The notes beneath the pieces were generated by a model. That model searched no databases, was not told the origin of the DNA, and was given only the letters and a program-made list of their open reading frames with translations. The translations under genes and the position numbers were made by a program. This document shows positions 18,172-26,318 of a stretch of DNA of 64,000 nucleotides, one piece after another. Source of the stretch: Bacillota bacterium (lineage in GTDB: Bacteria; Bacillota; Bacilli; Paenibacillales; NBRC-103111); contig JAEWGW010000016.1 of NCBI GenBank assembly GCA_023388055.1, positions 1-64,000 on the forward strand, in the 5' to 3' direction. How positions within the stretch are numbered: position 1 is the stretch's first letter; each line of letters starts with the position of its first letter.

Positions 18172-18246
18172 GAGATCATGGCGAAATGGTCAACGCGGCG
18201 GGGCGTGATTCCCGTCATCACCGGTTCGATTCCGGTTGATCTCCCA
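18172..18246 (+). tRNA. Degenerate tRNA-His-like sequence (anticodon position GTG)
   Basis: Begins two bases after the tRNA-Phe. Acceptor GAGATCA/TGATCTC pairs perfectly over 7 bp, the T arm ACCGG-TTCGATT-CCGGT is perfect, and the D arm GGCGAAATGGTCAACGC is nearly that of Bacillus tRNA-His. In the standard numbering the anticodon is GTG (18205-18207) and base 73 is C, both histidine features. However, base 33 is C instead of the near-universal U, the anticodon stem pairs only if slipped by one base (giving an 8-base loop), base -1 is T rather than the G needed by histidyl-tRNA synthetase, and CCA is not encoded. It is either a decaying tRNA or a tRNA-like RNA with another use. Confidence 0.55.
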
Positions 18247-18280
18247 TTTGTGAAAATTTCTTATATGGAGGCTAAACACA

Positions 18281-18636
18281 TGAAACAGCGGCGCAGGGCC
18301 GATACCGCCAGACAAACCTGGCCCCGGAGCCCGGTTACCAGAGTCAAAACCAATAAAAGGGGAAAGGCTCCTATAACCGCAACCGGAAGGAGAGCGGAGG
18401 CTAAATGGTGTATTTCTCGGGCAATCGCAGATTTAGACAAAATAGTGATCCTTTTGACGGGATACAAAAGTGCGGATTCGTCCCTAAAGAGGCAGGGGGT
18501 GAACCCGCACTTGTTTGTTGTAGTACCGCTTAGACGACCGGATCCGTGTTATATTCTGCGATGGTTTGATCCAAAAGCATTCCTTGAAGCCCTGCCGCCA
18601 TTCCCGCAAAGCTGTTTACATAGTGTTCCGGTCTGA
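18281..18636 (+). CDS. Doubtful small basic ORF after the tRNAs
   Basis: ATG 18281 follows TGGAGG at good distance and opens a frame beginning MKQRRRADTARQTWPRSPVT, rich in Arg, Lys and Thr. The frame runs through the hairpin at 18468-18512 and over 100 bases into the antisense glycosyltransferase gene, which argues against it. A competing frame 18405-18533 (42 residues, MVYFSGNRRFRQNS...) also has GGAGG upstream and stops near the hairpin. At most one is real. Apart from these, 18247-18467 holds nothing that I recognise. Confidence 0.2.
18468..18520. terminator. Bidirectional hairpin terminator between tRNA unit and glycosyltransferases
   Basis: AAGTGCGG (18468-18475) pairs with CCGCACTT (18505-18512); inside, TTCGTCCC pairs with GGGGTGAA using two wobbles. 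T-rich stretches lie on both outer sides (GTTTGTTG on plus, TTTTGTA on minus). It would end the rightward tRNA transcript and the leftward glycosyltransferase transcript. Confidence 0.7.
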
Positions 18637-19609
18637 AGCGGCTGCGGATATGCAGCATTCCTGCCCGGCGGATCCGCTGACGGAGCGGAAGGTCCTCCAT
18701 CAAAGCGCGGGCCATCTGATAGGCAGTATCCGTCTCCCCGCCGGAGTATAACATGCCTGTTTTTTTGTGCGTAATCATCCGGGTAACCCCGTCTGAAGAG
18801 GAGGACAATACTGGACAACGGCAGAGCATGGCCTCGCAGACGGCATATCCGAAGCCTTCCAGAATGGAAGTGGAACACAAAAAACCTCCTGAATCTCCGA
18901 TGATGGAATAATAATCCGCCATTATGTCATAAGGGACATTGGAATGCCGGATAATATGCGGTGTCAAGCCCAGAGCCTTCACCCGGGCATTGAACTGGCT
19001 GCGTTCCCATTCATTATCCAACTTGGCATCGCCGAACATCCAAACGCTCAGCTGCGGGTAAACGGGTACCAGCCGGCTGACAAGCTCGAGAAGCTCCATC
19101 CAGTTCTTATTGTATTCGATTCTTCCTACCCAGCCGATAATGGGAAACCGCTTTGGCGGGTATTTGCGGTAGCGCATGGTACCGGGGTCCAGCGGGTTAT
19201 CGAAGCTGTAATGAGGTATGGATGGAATGTGCTGCCGGAACAGGCGGGATAAATGGCCGGTTCGGGGATAAAGTACGGCATCCGCACAGGCTTCAATGAA
19301 GGGTTTGGCCGATGCCATGACTTTTTCCCCCTCACTGGGCGGTCCGTAGCCCTGTACCTCATAAATCAAAGGCCCTGTATAGCCGGATTTTTTTATTTTC
19401 TCCAGGAGCGTATAGTCAGAGCTTACCGTAACAAGGTCAAAGCTTTCCCGCTCGAAAAGCTTCCTAAGGTAAACATCCTCAGGTTCATGTAGCTGTGTGG
19501 TGTACAACAGCGTGCAATCATGGCCAAGCCTGTGAAAAGCATTCCGGCGAATCCGGTTTAGGGTCCCCATCCCTCCACTGGGCATGTAATAACTGAATAA
19601 CAGCTTCAT
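18530..19609 (-). CDS. Glycosyltransferase family 4 protein
   Basis: A 359-residue GT-B-fold protein. The second Rossmann half is clear: FPIIGWVGRIEYNKNWMELL (sugar-nucleotide domain start), LSVWMFGDAKLDNEWERSQF, and the GT4 EX7E region SILEGFGYAVCEAMLCRCPV. The N-terminus has KLLFSYYMPSGGMGTLNRIR with the expected glycine-rich donor loop. Its start overlaps the stop of the upstream GT2 gene as TAATG, so both are co-translated. Cytoplasmic or membrane-associated transfer of a sugar to a cell-surface glycan, glycolipid or protein is expected; the acceptor is unknown. Confidence 0.88.
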   Translation of the reverse strand: MKLLFSYYMPSGGMGTLNRIRRNAFHRLGHDCTLLYTTQLHEPEDVYLRKLFERESFDLVTVSSDYTLLEKIKKSGYTGPLIYEVQGYGPPSEGEKVMASAKPFIEACADAVLYPRTGHLSRLFRQHIPSIPHYSFDNPLDPGTMRYRKYPPKRFPIIGWVGRIEYNKNWMELLELVSRLVPVYPQLSVWMFGDAKLDNEWERSQFNARVKALGLTPHIIRHSNVPYDIMADYYSIIGDSGGFLCSTSILEGFGYAVCEAMLCRCPVLSSSSDGVTRMITHKKTGMLYSGGETDTAYQMARALMEDLPLRQRIRRAGMLHIRSRFRPEHYVNSFAGMAAGLQGMLLDQTIAEYNTDPVV

Positions 19610-20841
19610 TAACCCAGTCCTCCTGGCATGTGCATTCTATGGTACAGCACCCATTCCGTGAGCTTCGTTGTGCGGAATAGTTCATTTTTCAGAGGGAGCT
19701 CCTGATTCAAATCATATCGATGGAGGATCCCGGAATGTTCCGGAGATTGGTATACAGAAAAGCTGGGAACCGGCATCTTTCGCAGCTCTGCAGCAAGATC
19801 ATGCAGCTCCCCGCTGTTCCTGAACGGTTCGTTGCGGTACAAATAGACAAACGGGGTTTCAATAAATTGGGCGGCATAATATAAAGCCTGCCATTCGCTG
19901 CTTTCAGGGAACCATTTGAATACAACGGATGGATGGGGGATTTCCACTAATTTGGTATTAACAGAGCAGTCTGCTGTGAGATCAATGATATACAGGGTGT
20001 AATTGCTGTACAGCTGTTCATACAACGCTTCCACACGGGTGACTGCTGCTTCGTCGTAGCCCTCTGCCAGAAAAAGCACCGTTGTTTCCGCCGGAATACC
20101 CCGGCGCTGGCGGGCCTCCAACCGGGTGAGATGGTACATGTGGCGCCAGAAGCGGTGCTTTTCTGTAGAATACAAGGAGGCGGAGACGCTGAAGGCTGAA
20201 TTCAACCGGTAATCCATCAGCTCTACCGGAATGTATTTTACGCTGCAAACCTCAGTCAGACGGAGCCAAAAATCATAATCCTCAACGGGAGCATACCGGT
20301 AGCCTCCGATGCGGAGGGCATATTCTTTTTTGTACATGAATGATGCACCAATCATGCAGGCCTCGAGAAGGGCTTCAACAGGCTGGGATTGGATTTCCCG
20401 GAGCTGGGCCAGGTCAGCTTCGGATTTTAATGATTGGCCGTCATCATCGATGTAACGGAAAGAGCTGTAAACCAGCCCTGTTTCCTTGGGGGATTGCCGC
20501 AGAGCTCTTCTCAGCGTTTCGAGAAATTCGGGGTCGTACACGTTATCGCTGGAAACCCATGTCAAATAACGGATGTCCGGATCAACCAATAGACTGCCGA
20601 AGCCGATATTTAATGCACCGGCCACTCCCAGATTCTCCGGGTTAGAAATGATTTCCACTCTAGAATCCTCGGCTGTATGATGAAGAACCTGCTCAAGCAT
20701 TTCCGGCGCTCCGTCGATCACGATGATAAAGCGGAATGCGGCATAGCTTTGCTCCAAAACAGCTTGAATGGACTGCTGCAAATGTTCAGGCTTCTGGTAA
20801 TAAACGGGCATTACTATCCCAGTGTCCACCACGCTTCTCAC
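19609..20841 (-). CDS. Glycosyltransferase family 2 protein
   Basis: 410 residues with an N-terminal GT-A domain: GIVMPVYYQKPEHLQQSIQA, FRFIIVIDGAPE, NPENLGVAGALNIG and a DXD-like region near YLTWVSSDNVYDP, then ASFMYKKEYALRIGGYR. The C-terminal ~150 residues are unusual, with no recognised catalytic motif. The start is GTG 20841; GTG 20832 or 20829 are alternatives that leave more room for the GGAAAGGGTGA ribosome site. It is the first gene of a two-gene minus-strand unit with the GT4 gene. Confidence 0.87.
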   Translation of the reverse strand: MRSVVDTGIVMPVYYQKPEHLQQSIQAVLEQSYAAFRFIIVIDGAPEMLEQVLHHTAEDSRVEIISNPENLGVAGALNIGFGSLLVDPDIRYLTWVSSDNVYDPEFLETLRRALRQSPKETGLVYSSFRYIDDDGQSLKSEADLAQLREIQSQPVEALLEACMIGASFMYKKEYALRIGGYRYAPVEDYDFWLRLTEVCSVKYIPVELMDYRLNSAFSVSASLYSTEKHRFWRHMYHLTRLEARQRRGIPAETTVLFLAEGYDEAAVTRVEALYEQLYSNYTLYIIDLTADCSVNTKLVEIPHPSVVFKWFPESSEWQALYYAAQFIETPFVYLYRNEPFRNSGELHDLAAELRKMPVPSFSVYQSPEHSGILHRYDLNQELPLKNELFRTTKLTEWVLYHRMHMPGGLG

Positions 20842-21049
20842 CCTTTCCAGCTCTTGTTATTCTAGTTTATGGAACACATGGTGGAAATAACTGTACGCTT
20901 GCCTTTAAACGGACAGTTAGGCCTGTTGATTTTGGGAAGCAGCGTCGGACAGACGGGGTTTGCTTTCTGTGTCATGAATGCTTCACGTTGACTCTCCCAA
21001 GAATAGTTACACCTGCCTCTGGGGAATACTGGAGATTGAGGTGAGCATA

Positions 21050-21325
21050 ATGACAGATAGCCAAATGCAGGATAAACCTTATTTTTGTCCCAATTGCCGC
21101 TCCAACCGGGTGAAGTTTAATGTAGTGACCACCTACAGCCAAAGCTTCATGAAGGATGCCATTTCAGGCTCTGTAACGGTCCAGGAGGATCCGATGCAGA
21201 TTGCGGAACCGGAGCCGAATATTCAATGCCGGGTGTGCGGCTTTACCGGCAATGAGCTCCGTTTTGTGAAGCAGGCGGAAAGGGAGCCGCGGCAGAATAC
21301 CAATCCCGGACAAGGGCTGCAATAA
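21050..21325 (+). CDS. Small zinc-ribbon protein of unknown function
   Basis: 91 residues from ATG 21050 (GAGGTGAG upstream). Two CxxC knuckles, CPNC at about residues 12-15 and CRVC at about 61-64, should form one zinc ribbon around a 45-residue middle region (VVTTYSQSFMKDAISGSVTV). The tail FVKQAEREPRQNTNPGQGLQ is polar. I do not recognise the family. It stands alone between the glycosyltransferases and the Sel1 gene and has its own terminator. Confidence 0.7.
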   Translation: MTDSQMQDKPYFCPNCRSNRVKFNVVTTYSQSFMKDAISGSVTVQEDPMQIAEPEPNIQCRVCGFTGNELRFVKQAEREPRQNTNPGQGLQ

Positions 21326-21384
21326 AGGATAGAGCAGTAAGCGTCAGGCTTTATGTCTGACAGTGTTTTAAGAAACAGTGATTG

Positions 21385-21412
21385 CCGTAGGAGTGTGATC
21401 CTACGGTTTTTT
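21385..21412 (+). terminator. Terminator after the zinc-ribbon gene
   Basis: CCGTAGGA (21385-21392) pairs perfectly with TCCTACGG (21399-21406) over a six-base loop, followed by six T residues. Confidence 0.9.
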
Positions 21413-21443
21413 CTGTTGCAGATGGATGCACAACTAACAAATA

Positions 21444-21472
21444 ATGACAAAATATGACGGGTTTGTTATACT
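21444..21472 (+). promoter_or_regulatory. Sigma-A promoter of the Sel1-repeat gene
   Basis: ATGACA (21444-21449), 17-base spacer, TATACT (21467-21472). It lies 66 bases before the Sel1 start and directly after the preceding terminator. Confidence 0.65.
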
Positions 21473-21537
21473 AACGACAAGAATACGAACTGATAATATA
21501 GATTTCCATATCTACCTGATGAAGGAGTTGGTTACAG

Positions 21538-23763
21538 ATGAGTGATAGAATCAACCCGGAGGACAGGGAAGCCGGTCTTGATAATACCGGGGAGCAGGAA
21601 CAGTCGAAATTCCTGCTGAAGCTGATGACTCGTCGTGCCAGAGAGGGTGATGCAGAGGAGATGCACCGCCTTGGACTCTGCTATTATCACGGAATGGACG
21701 GCGCCCCGAAGGATGATGATCTAACCTTTTATTGGCTGAGCCAATCGGCGGATAAAGGAAATGTCGAAGCCTGCTATGGCCTGGGAGTTTGCTATTATAA
21801 CGGAATAGGCACGCAACCACATGTGCAAAGTGCCGTTGCGTATTACCGGCAAGCGGCGGAGCAGGGTTATCCCCTGGCACAATGCGCATTGGCCACATGC
21901 TATGAACAGGGTTATGGTATGCAGCAGGATTTTAACCAAGCACGGGAGTTGTATATGGCTGCGGTGGAGCAGGGCTACGCCCCGGCACAGTATAGGCTGG
22001 GCAATCTGTATTATAATGGCATTGGGGTAGAAGAAAATAACAATGAGGCAATAAAGTGGTTTACTCTGGCAGCGGAGCAGGGGTATGCGAGGGCACAGTT
22101 TGTGCTGGGAGAATGCTGGTACAATGGTTACGGATTTGAAAAGAATCCTGAAAGAGCAGTGGATTATTTCCGAATGGCAGCGGAGCAGAATTACGCCCAG
22201 GCGCAATATACGCTGGGTTGGTGCTACGAAAAGGGTGTAGGCTGCAAGCAGGATATCGAGCAGTCACAAAAGTTGTTTAAAGCGGCAGCGGAGCAGGGGC
22301 ATGCCCAGGCTCAATGCAATGTGGGTTATTCTTTTTACTTCGGTTCCGGAACAGAAGAAGAAAAGGGTGAAGCCGTTAAATGGTTTACCCTGTCAGCGGA
22401 CCAGGGACATGCCCGGGCACAATGCCTGCTGGGGCAATGCTATGAACACGGCTTTGGTGTGGAAAAGAATGAAAAGAAAGCCTTGCAGCTGTATCGATTA
22501 TCAGCTAATCAGGGAGATAGCCAGGCACAAAACAACATCGGCGTTCTCTATTTTTACGGGTACGGGGTAACGGAAGACAAAAAGGAAGCTTTCAAATGGT
22601 TTGCACAAGCAGCTGAGAACGACATGGTTATCGCACAGTTTAGTTTGGGTAAATGCTATGAGTTTGGTTATGGTGTCGAGCAGGATTATTCCAGGGCTGC
22701 TGAATGTTATCACATATCCGCTAAGCGGGGATATATACCGTCACAGGTGGCTCTGGGTTGTTTTTACGATCAGGGAAAAGGGGTAGAAGAAAACCCGGAA
22801 ACATCGGTTCAATTTTTCGCTATGGCAGCGGAGCAAGGGAACACCCATGGTCAGTTTTATCTTGCCTGGATGTATGCTGACGGGAGAGGTGTGGAGCAGG
22901 ATTACGAGGAGGCGGCGCGGCTGTACCATCTGGCTGCGGAGCAGGGAAATACCCGTGCTCTATATAATCTTGCTGCGCTTTATAGCGACGGGACCGGCGT
23001 TCCACAGAATCAGGCTGAGGCAGTCCGGCTATATGCTCGTGCAGCTGAACTGGGAGACTTACAGGCTATGACCAGGCTGGGTGAGCTATATAAAGACGGC
23101 AACGGTGTGGAAAAGGATTATACTGTAGCCTTACGGCTATGGAGACAGGCTGCGGAGCAGGGATATGGCCAAGCGCAGTATCATCTTGCTGTATCGTATG
23201 ACTATGGACGCAGTGTGCCTCAGGATCAGGTGGAGGCAGTCCGGCTGTACCGTCTGGCTGCCGCACAGGGAAGTCTTGCTGCAAATTGCAATCTCGGCTG
23301 TGCTTACGAGTTTGCTGAGGGCGGGCTGACCAAGGACATGAAGGAGGCAGTCCGGTATTACCGGTTTGCAGCAGAGCGGGGCCACGCTATAGCGCAAAAA
23401 AACATAGGAGTTTGTTATATGGAGGGAGAAGGAGTAGAGCGCGATGAACAGGAGGGTGTCCGCTGGTACCGGCTGGCTGCCGCACAGGGGAATGCTATCG
23501 CCACCAATAATTTGGCCGATTGTTATGAGAAAGGCTTAGGTGTAGAGCAGAACTATGAGGAAGCCATGCGGCTATATAGGAAGGCATTCGACCTTGGGGA
23601 GGAATTAGCTGCTTTTGGTGTTGGAAACCTTTATGAGAACGGGCTTGGTGTAGCTGCGAACCTGGAGGAAGCAATCCGCTGGTACCGGCTGGGCGCTGAG
23701 CTTGATGATGAGGATTCGAAGGAAGCGCTGGAGCGCCTTCTGCAGGAGGAAGTACAGAGTTAA
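21538..23763 (+). CDS. Sel1-repeat (SLR) protein, 19 repeats
   Basis: 741 residues made almost wholly of 36-residue Sel1-like repeats of the pattern AEQGxAxAQxxLGxCYxxGxGVxxDxxEAxxWYxxAA. I count 19 full repeats plus a short end; residues 1-~35 are a charged cap. One repeat carries a one-residue insertion (AEGGLTKDMKEAV). There is no signal peptide or membrane helix, so this is a cytoplasmic solenoid, presumably a scaffold or partner-binding protein. In bacteria Sel1 proteins serve signalling, envelope and host-interaction roles, none of which can be singled out here. It is monocistronic, with its own promoter and terminator. Confidence 0.92.
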   Translation: MSDRINPEDREAGLDNTGEQEQSKFLLKLMTRRAREGDAEEMHRLGLCYYHGMDGAPKDDDLTFYWLSQSADKGNVEACYGLGVCYYNGIGTQPHVQSAVAYYRQAAEQGYPLAQCALATCYEQGYGMQQDFNQARELYMAAVEQGYAPAQYRLGNLYYNGIGVEENNNEAIKWFTLAAEQGYARAQFVLGECWYNGYGFEKNPERAVDYFRMAAEQNYAQAQYTLGWCYEKGVGCKQDIEQSQKLFKAAAEQGHAQAQCNVGYSFYFGSGTEEEKGEAVKWFTLSADQGHARAQCLLGQCYEHGFGVEKNEKKALQLYRLSANQGDSQAQNNIGVLYFYGYGVTEDKKEAFKWFAQAAENDMVIAQFSLGKCYEFGYGVEQDYSRAAECYHISAKRGYIPSQVALGCFYDQGKGVEENPETSVQFFAMAAEQGNTHGQFYLAWMYADGRGVEQDYEEAARLYHLAAEQGNTRALYNLAALYSDGTGVPQNQAEAVRLYARAAELGDLQAMTRLGELYKDGNGVEKDYTVALRLWRQAAEQGYGQAQYHLAVSYDYGRSVPQDQVEAVRLYRLAAAQGSLAANCNLGCAYEFAEGGLTKDMKEAVRYYRFAAERGHAIAQKNIGVCYMEGEGVERDEQEGVRWYRLAAAQGNAIATNNLADCYEKGLGVEQNYEEAMRLYRKAFDLGEELAAFGVGNLYENGLGVAANLEEAIRWYRLGAELDDEDSKEALERLLQEEVQS

Positions 23764-23804
23764 AGCGACGTGAAATGCTGCGATGAAAGCAATGTATGAT
23801 CTAC

Positions 23805-23850
23805 AGGGTTTGTTGTCCGTAAAGGCGGATGGCAAACCCTTTTTTCTTTT
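23805..23850 (+). terminator. Terminator after the Sel1 gene
   Basis: AGGGTTTG (23805-23812) pairs with CAAACCCT (23833-23840), with an inner TCCG/CGGA stem, followed by a T run. The rest of the 23764-24080 gap shows no clear promoter or other feature. Confidence 0.9.
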
Positions 23851-24080
23851 CTCAAAAAATAATGATTACCATATTAAAATAAAGGAAAAGTTTCTGCAGA
23901 CGTGTTACAATATGAAAAGATTTTCTAAATTGTCATAATTGACGATTGTGTGAAGGATTATTTACCCAGATGGACGAATACATCTAATGTCTGCACCGAG
24001 AATTACATGTAAGCCTCAGCAAGGGCACTTCTGTCCGGTACGGATGGTTTTGCATAATGAACGAGGGAGGACTCGAAGCC

Positions 24081-25247
24081 ATGAATATCCACGAGTATCA
24101 GGGTAAGGCTGTTTTGAAGCAGTATGGAGTCGCGGTTCCCGATGGCATCGTTGCATTTTCAGCGGAAGAGGCAGTGGAAGCGGCCCGGGCGTTGGGGACT
24201 TCCGTGGTAGTGGTGAAGGCGCAGATTCATGCCGGAGGCCGCGGCAAGGCGGGAGGCGTGAAGGTGGCCCGCACCCCCGAGGAGGTCAAGAGCTTCGCAG
24301 AGCAAATTCTTGGCAAGGTGCTGGTTACCCACCAGACGGGGCCTGAGGGCAAGGTTGTCAAGCGGCTGCTTATAGAACAGGGCTGCGACATCAAGAAGGA
24401 GTATTACATCGGCGTTGTGGTGGACCGTACAACTGGCCGGGTGGTCATGATGGCCTCGGAAGAAGGGGGTACGGAGATTGAGGAGGTAGCCGCCCATTCC
24501 CCGGAGAAAATTTTTAAGGAAGTGATTGATCCTGCGGTTGGCCTTCAGGGCTTCCAGGCCCGAAAGCTGGCTTATGCGATTCATATTCCCGATAAGCTGG
24601 TGTCAAAGGCTGTCGGATTTATGACAGCGCTTTATCATGCTTTTGTCGATAAGGATTGCTCCATTGCAGAGATCAATCCTCTGGTGGTCACCGGCGACGG
24701 TCAGGTTATGGCGTTGGACGCCAAACTGAATTTCGATTCCAATGCGCTGTACCGCCATCCGGACATCCTCGCCTTGCGTGACTTGGACGAAGAGGACGAG
24801 AAGGAAATCGAAGCCTCCAAATTCGACCTTTCCTACATTGCACTGGACGGCAATATCGGTTGTATGGTCAATGGGGCGGGTCTCGCCATGGCGACGATGG
24901 ACATTATTAAATATTACGGCGGGGAGCCGGCGAATTTCTTGGATGTGGGCGGCGGCGCGACAGCGGAGAAGGTAACCGAGGCCTTCAAGATTATTCTGAA
25001 GGATGAGAAGGTAAAGGGGATATTCGTTAATATATTCGGCGGGATTATGCGCTGTGATGTGATTGCGGGCGGTGTCATCGAAGCGGCGAAGCAGGTGGGT
25101 CTGGACCGGCCCCTGGTGGTCCGGCTGGAGGGCACCAATGTGGAGCAGGGCAAGCGGCTTCTGGGGGAATCCGGGCTGAATATTATTGCGGCGGATTCCA
25201 TGGCTGACGGCGCGCAGAAGATTGTGGCACAGGTGGGCAGAGCCTAA
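24081..25247 (+). CDS. sucC: Succinyl-CoA synthetase (ADP-forming) beta subunit
   Basis: 388 residues from ATG 24081 (MNIHEYQGKAVLKQYGV), preceded by GGGAGG; an in-frame ATG at 24057 is less likely because the standard SucC N-terminus starts at MNIHEYQ. ATP-grasp features (VVVKAQIHAGGRGKAGGVKV) and the C-terminal CoA-ligase domain (FLDVGGGATAEKVTEAFKII, GIFVNIFGGIMRCDVIA) are intact. Together with SucD it makes ATP from succinyl-CoA in the TCA cycle. It is 29 bases from sucD. Confidence 0.97.
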   Translation: MNIHEYQGKAVLKQYGVAVPDGIVAFSAEEAVEAARALGTSVVVVKAQIHAGGRGKAGGVKVARTPEEVKSFAEQILGKVLVTHQTGPEGKVVKRLLIEQGCDIKKEYYIGVVVDRTTGRVVMMASEEGGTEIEEVAAHSPEKIFKEVIDPAVGLQGFQARKLAYAIHIPDKLVSKAVGFMTALYHAFVDKDCSIAEINPLVVTGDGQVMALDAKLNFDSNALYRHPDILALRDLDEEDEKEIEASKFDLSYIALDGNIGCMVNGAGLAMATMDIIKYYGGEPANFLDVGGGATAEKVTEAFKIILKDEKVKGIFVNIFGGIMRCDVIAGGVIEAAKQVGLDRPLVVRLEGTNVEQGKRLLGESGLNIIAADSMADGAQKIVAQVGRA

Positions 25248-25276
25248 TAGATCATCCTTCCGGGAGGGCGGTTATT

Positions 25277-26209
25277 ATGAGTATTCTGGTGAACAGGCAT
25301 ACCAAGGTAATCACGCAGAACATGACAGGAACCACAGGCATGTTTCATACCAAGGGCGGTCTGGAGTATGGAACCCAGATGGTTGCCGGCGCGGTTCCGG
25401 GCAAGGGTGGGCTGCAAGTGGATTTTTCCTTGGAAAACGGGACAACGGTTCAGCTTCCGGTGTATAATACGGTGAGCGAGGCCAAGGAAGCCACCGGTGC
25501 CAATGCTTCGGTGATTTATGTCCCCCCCGCATTCGCGGCGGATGCCATCATGGAGGCAGTGGACGCCGACCTGGATTTATGCATCTGCATCACGGAGGGA
25601 ATTCCGGTGCTGGATATGGTCCGGGTCAAGCGCTTCATGGAAGGCAAACGCACCCGGCTGATCGGGCCCAACTGTCCGGGGGTCATCACGCCCGGAGAGT
25701 GCAAAATCGGCATTATGCCCGGATATATCCATATGCCTGGCCATGTAGGGGTGGTTTCCCGCAGCGGGACCCTGACCTATGAGGCGGTGCATCAGCTGAC
25801 TACCCGGGGCATCGGGCAATCCAGTGCGGTGGGTATTGGCGGCGATCCGGTTAAAGGCTCCGAGTTTATCGATATTCTCAAGCTATTTAATGAAGATCCG
25901 GATACCCATGCCGTCATTATGATCGGTGAGATCGGCGGTACTGCCGAGGAGGAAGCGGCGGAGTGGGTAGCCGCCAACATGACCAAGCCGGTGGTCGGTT
26001 TTATCGGCGGTCAGACGGCCCCCGCAGGCAAACGTATGGGCCATGCCGGAGCCATTATCTCCGGAGGCAAAGGTACGGCTGCGGAGAAGGTGGCGGTGAT
26101 GGAACGCTGCGGCATCCGGGTTGCGCCTACTCCAGCGGAGATGGGGGCTACACTTGTCGCCGTTCTGGAAGACAAGGGGATTCTCCAGCATTGCGTCACC
26201 CATTCATAA
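25277..26209 (+). CDS. sucD: Succinyl-CoA synthetase alpha subunit
   Basis: 310 residues with the CoA-binding N-terminal Rossmann fold (TGTTGMFHTKGGLEYGTQMV, GTPVYNTV-like VYNTVSEAKEATG), PNCPGVITPGECKIGIMPGY, and the phosphohistidine region GHAGAIISGGKGTAAEK. Good RBS GGGAGGG. Partner of SucC. Confidence 0.97.
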   Translation: MSILVNRHTKVITQNMTGTTGMFHTKGGLEYGTQMVAGAVPGKGGLQVDFSLENGTTVQLPVYNTVSEAKEATGANASVIYVPPAFAADAIMEAVDADLDLCICITEGIPVLDMVRVKRFMEGKRTRLIGPNCPGVITPGECKIGIMPGYIHMPGHVGVVSRSGTLTYEAVHQLTTRGIGQSSAVGIGGDPVKGSEFIDILKLFNEDPDTHAVIMIGEIGGTAEEEAAEWVAANMTKPVVGFIGGQTAPAGKRMGHAGAIISGGKGTAAEKVAVMERCGIRVAPTPAEMGATLVAVLEDKGILQHCVTHS

Positions 26210-26229
26210 TTGTGTACGGATAGGCAAGC

Positions 26230-26276
26230 AGCCTTCCGATGATTCGCGTAACGCGCGAGTCTCGGAGGGCTTTTTT
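26230..26276 (+). terminator. Terminator after sucCD
   Basis: AGCCTTCCGA (26230-26239) pairs with TCGGAGGGCT (26262-26271), with a second inner TTCGCG/CGCGAG arm, followed by six T residues. Confidence 0.9.
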
Positions 26277-26318
26277 ATTTTTACCCACCTTATTCTCATT
26301 AAAGGAGACCGAAAATCT

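Noticed and set aside
18136..18636. A 166-codon frame starting inside the tRNA-Phe
   Set aside because: It runs through both tRNA-like sequences and into the antisense glycosyltransferase. Only the later ATG at 18281 was kept, as doubtful.
21600..23700. Short recurring DNA motifs near GCAGCGGAGCAGGG
   Set aside because: These come from the 36-residue Sel1 repeats.
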